A stretch of 12,129 nucleotides of DNA from Rhodobacterales bacterium UBA3080 (GTDB lineage Bacteria > Pseudomonadota > Alphaproteobacteria > Rhodobacterales > Rhodobacteraceae). Of the stretch, positions 5,445 through 12,129 are shown one piece after another (position 1 is the first letter of the stretch; every line of letters begins with the position of its first letter). Below the pieces are notes generated by a model. The model ran no database searches. It was given only the letters and a program-made list of their open reading frames with translations, and was not told where the DNA came from. The DNA is taken from the NCBI GenBank assembly GCA_002366645.1, contig DFBM01000034.1:1-12129 (forward strand), read 5' to 3'. The translations under genes were made by a program, and so were the position numbers.

Positions 5445-7025
5445 TTGAAACAAATTTTCGCTGCTTGGGGCCTTTTGGACCTACAAAAGAAAGTCGTGGT
5501 GGCGTTGGCTATTGTCGCCACACTGACGGCATTTTTCGGACTTGTGCGACTTGCCAATGCGCCGAATTTGGCGCTGCTGTATTCCGGTCTGGATTCGGCA
5601 ACATCGTCCGAGATTGTTGCCTCGCTAGAGCAAAAATCGATCCCGTTCGAGATTCGCGGAGATGCCATCTATGTAGATTCGTCGGCACGTGACCGTGCCA
5701 GACTGACCTTGGCCGGCGAAGGGCTGCCCTCGAATGGCATTGCCGGGTACGAATTACTGGATTCGCTTTCTGGGTTTGGCACAACATCGCAAATGTTTGA
5801 CGCGGCTTACTGGCGCGCAAAAGAAGGCGAGTTGGCGCGAACGATTCTGGCTTCGGCCCGTATTAGCATGGCGCGCGTCCATATCGCCAATCCCGCGCCA
5901 CAGCCGTTTGGCAAGAATGTAACCCCGTCGGCGTCGGTAACCGTTTCGGTTAAAAGCGGAATTCTCGATGTGGGTCAGGCCGAAGCAATCAGGTATCTCG
6001 TTGCTGCGGCGGTTGTGGGAATGACACCGGACCAAGTGACGGTGATCGACGCGGAATATGGTGTCGTTTTGCAGCCGGGAGTTTCAGGGGCGACCCATTC
6101 GGCGAATACGGAACTCGACGCCCGCGCCGCAGAATTGCGCGAAAACATAGAGCGCTTGCTTGCCGCGCGCGTGGGGGCGGGAAATGCGGTTGTCGAAGTC
6201 ATGATCGAGGCACATAGCGATAGCGAAACCGTCACCGAACGCATTCTGGACCCTCAAGGCTCGGTGCCGGTTAGTTCGGAGACCGAAACCAGCAGCGAGA
6301 ACAGTTCTGGCGGGGCTGGCGGCGCGGTGACTGTAGCCTCTAATCTACCCGACGATGGTAGTAACGGCAGCGCCGGTCAAAACAGTAGTAGCCAGTCGCA
6401 ATCGCGTGAACGCGTTAATTACGAGATTTCCGAAACCGTCCGCGAACACGTGCGCCTTCCGGGTGACATTGCAAGACTAAGCGTCGCGGTGCTGCTAAAC
6501 TACGAAGCGATCACCGATGACGCTGGGAACCGGAGTTTTATCGCCCGTACCGAAGAAGAAATCACAGCGTTTCAGTCCCTCGTGCAATCAGCGGTCGGAT
6601 TTAACGCCGAGCGGGGTGATGTCGTTGCAATCGAGTCGATGCATTTTCCGGAAGCTGAAACTATGGGAACATCGGCAACGTCCGGAATGTTCTCGAACTT
6701 TGTGATAAACATTCCGGCAATGCTGCAAATGGCGGTCCTCGCACTGGTGACGTTGGCACTTGGGATGTTTGTCGTACGCCCGATCCTAACGAATCCGACC
6801 CCCCAGCTGGCCCAGTTGCCCCTGAGTGATCCCTCTACCGTGGGAAACCTTGGGCCCCCAGACGCTTTGGCAGAGATGCCCGAGATGAAAACCTTGGAAG
6901 TGAGCCCGAAAGATCCCGTGGAAATTTTGCGGGAAACAATAGCGCTTCGATCCGAAGAATCGGGGCATCTATTGCGAAACTGGATCGAAGCCGACACCCA
7001 TAAACAAACCGAAGAGGTGACCTGA
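5445..7025 (+). CDS. fliF: Flagellar MS-ring protein FliF
   Basis: FliF forms the MS ring in the inner membrane, the platform for the rotor and export gate. The 526 residues (slightly short for the family) show membrane helix 1 at about 17-36, the YscJ/FliF domain at about 40-210 (NLALLYSGLD; GYELLDS; RVHIANP; ASVTVSV), a second ring domain at about 230-400 interrupted by a Ser/Gly/Asn-rich loop at 275-320, then NYEISETVRE at 325-334, membrane helix 2 at about 419-447, and a cytosolic FliG-binding tail (DPVEILRETIALRSEESGHLLRNWIEAD is at 490-517). It starts with TTG; an upstream in-frame stop at 5427-5429 and the absence of an early ATG make this the only reasonable start. The stop overlaps the fliH ATG (TGATG). 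Confidence 0.96.
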   Translation: MKQIFAAWGLLDLQKKVVVALAIVATLTAFFGLVRLANAPNLALLYSGLDSATSSEIVASLEQKSIPFEIRGDAIYVDSSARDRARLTLAGEGLPSNGIAGYELLDSLSGFGTTSQMFDAAYWRAKEGELARTILASARISMARVHIANPAPQPFGKNVTPSASVTVSVKSGILDVGQAEAIRYLVAAAVVGMTPDQVTVIDAEYGVVLQPGVSGATHSANTELDARAAELRENIERLLAARVGAGNAVVEVMIEAHSDSETVTERILDPQGSVPVSSETETSSENSSGGAGGAVTVASNLPDDGSNGSAGQNSSSQSQSRERVNYEISETVREHVRLPGDIARLSVAVLLNYEAITDDAGNRSFIARTEEEITAFQSLVQSAVGFNAERGDVVAIESMHFPEAETMGTSATSGMFSNFVINIPAMLQMAVLALVTLALGMFVVRPILTNPTPQLAQLPLSDPSTVGNLGPPDALAEMPEMKTLEVSPKDPVEILRETIALRSEESGHLLRNWIEADTHKQTEEVT

Positions 7026-7636
7026 TGGCCACCGTCCGGCTGGAAAAATTCGCAAATGTACATAGTGTTGGAAACGGAGCGCGTCTCGTTAGCTCGCTCG
7101 AACTCGACGCAGTTCGAAACGAAGCCTATGAAAACGGTGTTCGCGAGGGGGCTGCCGCCGCCAGCGCCGCTTTTTCTTCGGAACAGTCGCGGTGCTTGTC
7201 GCGCATTCAAGAAGTCATCGGCGACACCTATTTCGCCCGCGAGGAAGCGCACCGGCTAGCGCTGACATCACTACAACCTCTTGTCGAGTCTATGGCAATC
7301 GCACTGGCACCCGCGTTTTGCAGCAAAGGGTTGTCGGTCGAAATCGCGCAGATTGTAACCGAAGCCGCACGACGGGCCCCCGACGATGTCTTAACGATTT
7401 TTGTCCCTCCTCAGCAGGTGGCGGAAATTTCAGCTCTACTGGATCGTGAAAACCCTGACGTCATCATCAAACAAGACCCCGAATTAAACGAATCTGAAGC
7501 CCGTGTTGATTGGGGTGGTGGATTCGACCGAATTGACCTTGGCGTTACATCTTCTGAAGTGCTGTCTGCCGTCCGTGATTTCTTCGCCGAAGTCGAAAAT
7601 TCTACCGAAAAAAGAGTTCAAAATGGAAACAGATAG
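7025..7636 (+). CDS. fliH: Flagellar export regulator FliH-like protein
   Basis: FliH binds and restrains the export ATPase FliI and docks it to FliN at the C ring. The protein has 203 residues. Residues 35-42 (YENGVREG) show the glycine-spaced helix pattern of FliH. A long helical region at about 27-90 follows, then an alpha/beta C-terminal domain (LTIFVPPQQVAEISALL at 123-139) ending with the family-like ARVDWGGGFDRID (159-171). The position between fliF and fliN matches the FliH/FlbE slot of alphaproteobacterial clusters. The start overlaps the fliF stop by one base; GAGG lies seven bases before the ATG. The 3' end overlaps fliN by 14 bp. Sequence divergence of FliH is high, so the call rests partly on context. 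Confidence 0.85.
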   Translation: MATVRLEKFANVHSVGNGARLVSSLELDAVRNEAYENGVREGAAAASAAFSSEQSRCLSRIQEVIGDTYFAREEAHRLALTSLQPLVESMAIALAPAFCSKGLSVEIAQIVTEAARRAPDDVLTIFVPPQQVAEISALLDRENPDVIIKQDPELNESEARVDWGGGFDRIDLGVTSSEVLSAVRDFFAEVENSTEKRVQNGNR

Positions 7637-7931
7637 CGCTGACAACCAAACCTCGGAAACCGAGACGTTTTCGAACTTTCGAAGCAAATCGTTGATGGGG
7701 GTGCAGATTGAAGTAACTGTTTCGGTCGGGAAAACCCGCCTTCCGCTTTCTGAACTGGTAAAGTTGGAGAAGGAATCCGTTCTGCAGCTGGACAGTAAAA
7801 TCGAAGACTCGGTTGACATATATGTCGGTGAACGCCTCATCGCACGCGGCGAGTTAGAGGAAGTCGACGGCAAAGACGGGCATCTCGGGGTGCGTCTGAT
7901 CGAAGTTGCCGACCTTTCGGACGGGCTATAA
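7623..7931 (+). CDS. fliN: Flagellar motor switch protein FliN
   Basis: FliN forms the lower part of the C ring, takes part in direction switching and is the docking site for FliH. The 102 residues contain an N-terminal acidic/polar tail (1-24) and one SpoA domain at about 25-96: LMGVQIEVTVSVGKTRLPLS (24-43), VLQLDSKIEDSVDIYVG, and LIARGELEEVDGKDGHLGVRL (72-92, one residue longer than the usual citation). The frame is open further upstream to 7503, but that extension overlaps fliH by 134 bp and has no family resemblance. ATG 7623 follows a weak AAAGAG and overlaps fliH by 14 bp, implying translational coupling. Confidence 0.95.
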   Translation: METDSADNQTSETETFSNFRSKSLMGVQIEVTVSVGKTRLPLSELVKLEKESVLQLDSKIEDSVDIYVGERLIARGELEEVDGKDGHLGVRLIEVADLSDGL

Positions 7932-7961
7932 AATTTGACGCATCTTTCGCGAAAAGGGCAG

Positions 7962-8690
7962 ATGATCCGGTTGGGGCTTTCGGGACTAACCGCAATTTTG
8001 GCGTTTTTATGGGCCGAACCATCCCTCGCGCAGGACATTTCCATCGATATTGGCGGCGACTCGCTTTCTTTGCGCACCGTGCAACTGTTCGTGCTGCTTA
8101 CAGTTTTAAGTTTGGCGCCGGGTCTGGCGATCATGATCACCTGCTTCCCGTTTATGGTAACCGTTCTGTCAATATTGCGACAAGCCGTCGGAATTCAACA
8201 AGCACCACCCAACATGATGATCGTTAGTTTGGCGATTTTCCTTACATGGTTCGTGATGGAACCGGTGTTCACAGAAGCTTGGGACAACGGTATCGAGCCT
8301 CTGATGCAGGAGCGCGTCTCCGCCGAGGAAGGGTTCCGACTATCAATCGCTCCTTTCCGGGAATTTATGGAAGGCCGTGTGTCGAATGAAACCCTATCGT
8401 CGATGATTGAAATATCGCCGACGGAGTATGTCGCGGGCGATCCGACGCCACTGTCAATCCTGCTGCCAAGCTTTCTCCTTAACGAGATACAACGCGGATT
8501 CGAAGTCGGGTTCCTTATTTTCATACCGTTTTTACTAATCGATTTGATTATCGCTGCGGTTTTGATGTCGATGGGCATGATGATGGTCCCTCCGGCAGTT
8601 GTGTCTTTGCCTTTCAAGCTAGCCTTTTTCGTCATTGCGGACGGCTGGACCTTACTCGCCGGGGCGCTAGTGCGAAGTTATGGGGGCTAG
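7962..8690 (+). CDS. fliP: Flagellar export gate protein FliP
   Basis: FliP builds the core of the FliPQR export gate within the MS ring. From ATG 7962 the protein has 242 residues, matching E. coli (245). It has a cleavable signal peptide (about 1-23, ending LAQ), membrane segments at about 38-60, 82-100, 182-204 and 212-235, the signature PFMVTVLSILRQAVGIQQAP (63-82) and the methionine-rich gate loop MSMGMMMVPP (202-211). The frame also opens at TTG 7935, three bases after the fliN stop, but that adds nine polar residues ahead of a normal signal peptide, and AAGGG precedes ATG 7962, albeit closely. No fliO, fliQ or fliR follows; the flagellar run ends here. Confidence 0.96.
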   Translation: MIRLGLSGLTAILAFLWAEPSLAQDISIDIGGDSLSLRTVQLFVLLTVLSLAPGLAIMITCFPFMVTVLSILRQAVGIQQAPPNMMIVSLAIFLTWFVMEPVFTEAWDNGIEPLMQERVSAEEGFRLSIAPFREFMEGRVSNETLSSMIEISPTEYVAGDPTPLSILLPSFLLNEIQRGFEVGFLIFIPFLLIDLIIAAVLMSMGMMMVPPAVVSLPFKLAFFVIADGWTLLAGALVRSYGG

Positions 8691-8747
8691 TAGGTTGAAC
8701 ACGCCGGCAGTTCGGTTCAGGATAGCGGAAATCTAAGGAGAATCCGG

Positions 8748-9509
8748 ATGCACGACTTAACAGGAAAAACCGCCGCCATCACAGGCGCCAGCCGCGGTAT
8801 CGGGGCTGCTGCGGCCGTCGCCATGGCTAAGGCCGGTGCGTCGGTAGTATTGGCGGCCAGAAGTGTCGGCCAGATCGAAGCACTTGCAGAAGAAATACGC
8901 GGTGCTGGTGGTCATGCAGTTGCGGTAGAATGCGATGTTTCTGCGTTCAACGACGTTCAGCGCGCCGTGGATACCTGCATCGAGACTTTCGGCAAGCTCG
9001 ATATCTTCATCGCTAACGCTGGCGTTATAGACCCGATCAATCGACTTGAAGATTCAGACCCTACGGCTTGGGCGCGCTCTGTCGAAATCAATCTATTTGG
9101 TGCGTATAACAGTCTTCGCGCAGCGATACCGGCTATGAAAGCGCAAGGTGACGGCACTTTTATCAACATCAGCTCCGGTGCAGCCCATGGTCCGATGGAG
9201 GGATGGAGCCACTATTGCGCGGCGAAAGCGGCGAGTGCAATGCTACTGCGAAACGCACATTTGGAGCATGGCGAAGGCGGCATCCGTTTTATTGGCTTCC
9301 GGCCGGGAACCGTGGCGACGGATATGCAGGTGGCGATCAAGTCGTCAGGGGTAAATCCTGTGAGCAAGCTCGAAGTATCCGATCACTACAAACCGGAGTG
9401 GCCAGCGCAAGCAATCGTGTGGATGTGCACTGCTGACGCTGATGAGTTTCTTGGTCAAGAGTTATTCATGGGTGACGAGGATCTGCAGCGACGTGCGGGT
9501 TTGGCCTAG
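8748..9509 (+). CDS. Short-chain dehydrogenase/reductase (SDR), classical type
   Basis: The 253-residue protein is a Rossmann-fold NAD(P)-dependent oxidoreductase of the classical SDR family. Visible motifs are the cofactor loop TGASRGIG (12-19), R38 after the second strand (suggests NADP(H)), DV at 63-64, NAG (90-92), the active-site set N115, S142/S143, Y156 and K160 (YCAAK), and RPGTVATDM (185-193). The substrate cannot be told from sequence. An AAGGAG Shine-Dalgarno lies seven bases before the ATG. It is 57 bp after fliP and has no flagellar logic, so it probably has its own promoter; TTGAAC at 8695-8700 with a poor -10 at 8718-8723 is the only candidate I see. Its stop overlaps the stop of the convergent mscS-type gene by four bases. 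Confidence 0.93.
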   Translation: MHDLTGKTAAITGASRGIGAAAAVAMAKAGASVVLAARSVGQIEALAEEIRGAGGHAVAVECDVSAFNDVQRAVDTCIETFGKLDIFIANAGVIDPINRLEDSDPTAWARSVEINLFGAYNSLRAAIPAMKAQGDGTFINISSGAAHGPMEGWSHYCAAKAASAMLLRNAHLEHGEGGIRFIGFRPGTVATDMQVAIKSSGVNPVSKLEVSDHYKPEWPAQAIVWMCTADADEFLGQELFMGDEDLQRRAGLA

Positions 9510-10291
9510 TCAGACACCTGTATTTGGGTAATGGTCGGATACGGGATATCGATCCCACCCTTGTCGAACGCATCCTTAACAGCGCGCGTCATATCACACT
9601 TGAAATCCCAATGGTCACTACGGTCGCACCAAACGCGCACGGTGAAATCGACTGAACTGTCGCCAAGGTTGGTAACCTTAACGAAAGGTGCTGGCTCTGT
9701 ATGAGAGCGTTCATCGGCATCGATCAGTTTGCGCAAAATTGTTTCGGCTTTCTTGAGATCAGAATCGTAAGAAACCCCAAAAACCCATTCTGCGCGACGG
9801 GTGTCGTAAACTGAATAGTTCGTAATTGCCGAAGCCCAGATGTCCCCGTTAGGGATCGTTATCTGTACATTGTCAGGCGTTACCAGCTCTACTGTGAATA
9901 ACCGGATGGACTTCACGGTGCCTGATTCTCCGGCTGCCGTAATGTAATCGTCAATCTTGAAGGGCCGAAACCCCAGCAGCATGACGCCAGCGGCAAGGTT
10001 AGAAAGCGTACCTTGCAAGGCCAAGCCGATCGCTAGACCGGCAGCACCAATCAATGCAACCAATGATGTTGTTTGAACCCCGAACCGGGCGAGCACGAAA
10101 ATTCCGGCGAATATCAGGATGGTGTATCGCGCGATGCTGGCCAAGAACCCGAACAATGTCTCGTCCAGATCCGCGTACTGTTTGCCAAGGGCGCGCAACC
10201 GGGTTCCGACAAAACTTGATAACCAAACTGCTCCAACCAGTATTGCTGCAGCAACGAACATGTTAACCAATATGTCTGTAAACCATTCCAT
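9506..10291 (-). CDS. MscS-family small-conductance mechanosensitive channel
   Basis: MscS-family channels open under membrane tension during osmotic downshock and release solutes. The 261 residues (E. coli MscS 286) show membrane helices at about 5-28 and 50-70, and a pore helix at about 78-110 almost identical to MscS (GAAGLAIGLALQG, 82-94), with L86 and L90 matching the pore-constriction leucines L105/L109 and Q93-G94 the kink. The beta domain follows (FRPFKIDDYI, 108-117; VTIPNGD-like ITIPNGDIW, 144-152), then the alpha/beta cage domain to the end. The frame extends upstream to 10417, but ATG 10291 has AGGAG six bases before it and avoids a 115-bp overlap with aroC. It lies 11 bp after aroC, so the two are likely co-transcribed. 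Confidence 0.94.
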   Translation of the reverse strand: MEWFTDILVNMFVAAAILVGAVWLSSFVGTRLRALGKQYADLDETLFGFLASIARYTILIFAGIFVLARFGVQTTSLVALIGAAGLAIGLALQGTLSNLAAGVMLLGFRPFKIDDYITAAGESGTVKSIRLFTVELVTPDNVQITIPNGDIWASAITNYSVYDTRRAEWVFGVSYDSDLKKAETILRKLIDADERSHTEPAPFVKVTNLGDSSVDFTVRVWCDRSDHWDFKCDMTRAVKDAFDKGGIDIPYPTITQIQVSD

Positions 10292-10302
10292 AACTTTCTC
10301 CT

Positions 10303-11403
10303 TTAGCCAATAATGCCCTGATTTTCGCCGATTTGACCGCGATGTAGCAACACATGATCGAGCAACACGCAGGCCATCATTGCCTCGCCGACCGGAACGG
10401 CACGGATGCCAACGCATGGATCATGGCGGCCTTTGGTGATAATGTCGGTATTTTCACCCGATTTCGTGATTGTATTGCGGGGTGTGAGAATTGACGAAGT
10501 CGGCTTAACCGCAAAACGGCAAACGACGTCCTGACCGGTTGAAATTCCGCCAAGGATGCCACCCGCGTGATTACTGGAAAACTCGGGTCCATTCGGTCCC
10601 ATCGTGATTTCGTCGGCATTTTCTTCGCCAGTCAGTGTGGCGGCTTCCATGCCTGCACCGATTTCAACGGCTTTAACCGCGTTGATTGACATCATTGCCG
10701 CGGCGACATCCGTGTCTAGCTTTGCGTAGATCGGCGCGCCGAGACCTGCGGGCAGGCCTGAGGCAACCACCTCCACCACGGCACCGACCGAGCTGCCGGA
10801 CTTTCGCAAGGCTGACAAATATTCATCCCATTTCACTGCGGCATCGACGTCTGGGGTCCAGAAGGGGTTGGCTTCGATTTCTGCCATATCGAACTTCGTA
10901 CGATCAACTTTGTGTGGTCCCATCTGCACCATATAACCTGTGATCTTCAGGTCGGGCAGTAACGATTTTAACGCCTCGCGGGCGACTCCACCCGCTGCGA
11001 CCCGAGCCGCCGTTTCGCGCGCGCTCGACCGTCCGCCGCCGCGATAGTCCCGGTTTCCGTATTTCTGGTAGTAGGTAATATCGGCATGACCAGGGCGGAA
11101 CTTTTGGCTGATGTCGCCGTAGTCTTTCGAGCGCTGGTCGGTATTCCGGATCATCAACTGAATGGGTGTGCCAGTGGTTTTACCTTCAAACACGCCAGAC
11201 AGGATTTCGACCTGATCGGCCTCTTGCCGCTGCGTCGTGAATCTGTTCTGCCCCGGCTTGCGTTTATCAAGCCACACTTGCAACATCTCGGTCGTCAGCG
11301 GCACATTCGGAGGGCAGCCATCAACGGTCGCACCTAACGCTGGCCCGTGGCTTTCGCCCCAAGTGGTTACACGAAACAGATGGCCGAACGAATTCATGGA
11401 CAT
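10303..11403 (-). CDS. aroC: Chorismate synthase
   Basis: AroC converts 5-enolpyruvylshikimate-3-phosphate to chorismate, the last shikimate-pathway step, using reduced FMN, in the cytoplasm. The 366 residues match the bacterial family length. Signatures: [17 protein letters not shown] (16-32, with H19), RPGHAD (103-108, H106), [17 protein letters not shown] (122-138), and GRHDPC near residue 325 followed by VPVGEAMMA. All three family signature regions are intact. ATG 11403 has AAGGAG seven bases upstream; ATG 11397 would remove two residues. It is divergent from the riboswitch-thiB unit and heads a probable aroC-mscS operon. Confidence 0.98.
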   Translation of the reverse strand: MSMNSFGHLFRVTTWGESHGPALGATVDGCPPNVPLTTEMLQVWLDKRKPGQNRFTTQRQEADQVEILSGVFEGKTTGTPIQLMIRNTDQRSKDYGDISQKFRPGHADITYYQKYGNRDYRGGGRSSARETAARVAAGGVAREALKSLLPDLKITGYMVQMGPHKVDRTKFDMAEIEANPFWTPDVDAAVKWDEYLSALRKSGSSVGAVVEVVASGLPAGLGAPIYAKLDTDVAAAMMSINAVKAVEIGAGMEAATLTGEENADEITMGPNGPEFSSNHAGGILGGISTGQDVVCRFAVKPTSSILTPRNTITKSGENTDIITKGRHDPCVGIRAVPVGEAMMACVLLDHVLLHRGQIGENQGIIG

Positions 11404-11503
11404 GACGAAACTCCTTTGTCTGGTTCAATACCGCATGCCCCGCCCCGTAAAAAGCCCCTTTTCAGCGCACCTCTTGCATTTCCGGCTAATCTGACTAGTG
11501 TCG

Positions 11504-11592
11504 GCACTGCCTCGGGGGGCCAAAAATGGCTGAGACGCGATAGTGCGGACCCGTTGAACCTGAACCGGATCATGCCGGCGTAGGGAAGGTGC
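11504..11592 (+). promoter_or_regulatory. TPP riboswitch (THI element) aptamer
   Basis: The conserved THI core is present in order: GGGGGGCC (11514-11521 region), CTGAGA (11530-11535), ACCCGTTGAACCTGA (11549-11563), GGATCATGCCGGCGTAGGGA (11567-11586). P1 is formed by GCAC (11504-11507) with GTGC (11589-11592). The aptamer senses thiamine pyrophosphate and lies 52 bases before thiB, a thiamine uptake gene, which is the expected target. Promoter elements in 11404-11503 are not obvious. Confidence 0.97.
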
Positions 11593-11640
11593 GACGGATT
11601 TTCCGTTCCTCCTGTCTCATGCGTCGCAGTAAATGGAGGA
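11593..11640 (+). promoter_or_regulatory. Riboswitch expression platform with anti-Shine-Dalgarno
   Basis: TCCTCC (11607-11612) is an exact complement of the Shine-Dalgarno GGAGGA (11635-11640). A 7-bp stem TGCGACG (11590-11596) / CGTCGCA (11622-11628) overlaps the 3' strand of P1 and crosses the SD-sequestering stem, so both cannot form as simple helices. This suits translational repression when TPP stabilises P1. No terminator hairpin with T-run is seen. Confidence 0.6.
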
Positions 11641-11644
11641 CCAT

Positions 11645-12129
11645 ATGAAACGATCCCTTCTCGCTGCGGCCCTAGTCACCATAGGTGGTGCTACTTGGGC
11701 TGAAACACCGACCTTAACGGTCTATACTTACGACAGCTTTGTGTCCGACTGGGGCCCCGGCCCTTCGATCGAGGCGACTTTTGAAGAATCTTGCGAATGT
11801 AATCTGGAGTTTGTCGGCGCTGGCGATGGCGCGGCTCTTTTGGCGCGATTGAAGCTAGAGGGCGCACGGACCAACGCGGATGTCGTGTTAGGGCTGGATA
11901 CCAGTCTGACCGAAAGCGCGAAGGCCACCGGCCTATTCGCGCCGCACAACGGAATACCGGACGGATTAACACTGCCAATAGAATGGGCCGATGACACGTT
12001 CCTGCCTTTCGATTGGGGGTATTTCGCATTCGTCTACGACAAAACCAAACTGTCGAATGCGCCTGACAGCTTTGCCGAGTTGCTGGAAGGCGACGCGACC
12101 ATAATTATTCAAGACCCACGTAGTTCAAC
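11645..12129 (+). CDS. thiB: Thiamine ABC transporter substrate-binding protein (partial)
   Basis: ThiB (TbpA) is the periplasmic binding protein that delivers thiamine, TMP and TPP to the ThiPQ ABC transporter. The window shows 161 residues from ATG 11645; the rest is cut by the right edge. A Sec signal peptide (MKRSLLAAALVTIGGATWA, 1-19) is followed by TLTVYTYDSFVSDWGPGP (23-40), DVVLGLD, FLPFDWGYFAFVYDK and IIIQDPRSS, closely matching enterobacterial TbpA. GGAGGA lies four bases before the ATG and is the target of the upstream riboswitch. thiP and thiQ are expected to follow outside the window. Confidence 0.97.
   Translation, partial: MKRSLLAAALVTIGGATWAETPTLTVYTYDSFVSDWGPGPSIEATFEESCECNLEFVGAGDGAALLARLKLEGARTNADVVLGLDTSLTESAKATGLFAPHNGIPDGLTLPIEWADDTFLPFDWGYFAFVYDKTKLSNAPDSFAELLEGDATIIIQDPRSS

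Noticed and set aside
6572..7252. Minus-strand open frame of 226 codons
   Set aside because: It is antisense to the well-supported fliF and fliH genes and matches nothing recognisable.
7503..7622. 40-residue N-terminal extension of fliN
   Set aside because: It overlaps fliH coding sequence out of frame and is not part of the FliN family; ATG 7623 is the natural start.
7935..7961. TTG start for fliP
   Set aside because: It adds polar residues ahead of a normal signal peptide; ATG 7962 fits the family better, though TTG cannot be fully excluded.
7484..8140. Minus-strand open frame of 218 codons
   Set aside because: It is antisense to fliH, fliN and fliP; Ser/Arg-rich shadow composition.
8691..8747. 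Terminator after fliP
   Set aside because: No GC-rich hairpin followed by a T-run is present in this gap.
10292..10417. 42-residue N-terminal extension of the mscS-type gene
   Set aside because: It overlaps aroC, lacks a family match and the downstream ATG 10291 has a strong Shine-Dalgarno.
1..12129. CRISPR arrays, insertion sequences, toxin-antitoxin or defence genes
   Set aside because: I looked on both strands and saw no regularly spaced repeats, transposase motifs or defence-type domains; all long intervals are explained by the listed genes.

Overview
The window looks like chromosome from an alphaproteobacterium, most likely a marine Rhodobacterales/Roseobacter-group member. Reasons: the flagellar gene order (fliL, a DUF6468-like gene, a MotE-like gene and motA facing away from fliF-fliH-fliN-fliP), a MotE-like MgtE_N protein, CtrA-type TTAA-N7-TTAA boxes in two flagellar intergenic gaps, and GC that looks mid-50s by eye. 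No species can be named from the sequence alone.

Layout. Positions 1-239 (minus) hold the start of a phage/plasmid-type winged-helix replication protein that runs off the left edge. It lies beyond the 3' end of a tRNA-Arg(CCT) gene (395-471, minus), a classic integration-site arrangement. Between them are two short tandem repeats.

Positions 573-8690 are a divergent flagellar locus. The leftward arm is fliL, a DUF6468-like small membrane protein, a MotE/FlbB-like coiled-coil MgtE_N protein, motA, and a large (778 aa) exported protein with an AMIN-like N-terminus and a helical-repeat C-terminus. The rightward arm is fliF (MS ring), fliH, fliN (C ring) and fliP (export gate). Both arms leave a 138-bp gap carrying a near-consensus CtrA box; a second box precedes motA. 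fliG is not in its usual place between fliF and fliH. Together the genes encode the basal body base, the export-ATPase regulator, a switch component and the stator and its periplasmic helpers.

Positions 8748-12129 are unrelated housekeeping genes: an SDR oxidoreductase (plus) converging, with a 4-bp CTAG overlap, on an mscS-type mechanosensitive channel gene that follows aroC (chorismate synthase) in one minus-strand unit. Divergent from aroC is a TPP riboswitch leading thiB, the thiamine-binding ABC transporter protein, cut by the right edge. The riboswitch has a visible anti-Shine-Dalgarno and a competing anti-P1 stem, suggesting translational control.

I saw no CRISPR array, insertion sequence or defence system. 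The least explained items are the 778-aa flagellar-locus protein and the partial replication gene beside the tRNA.
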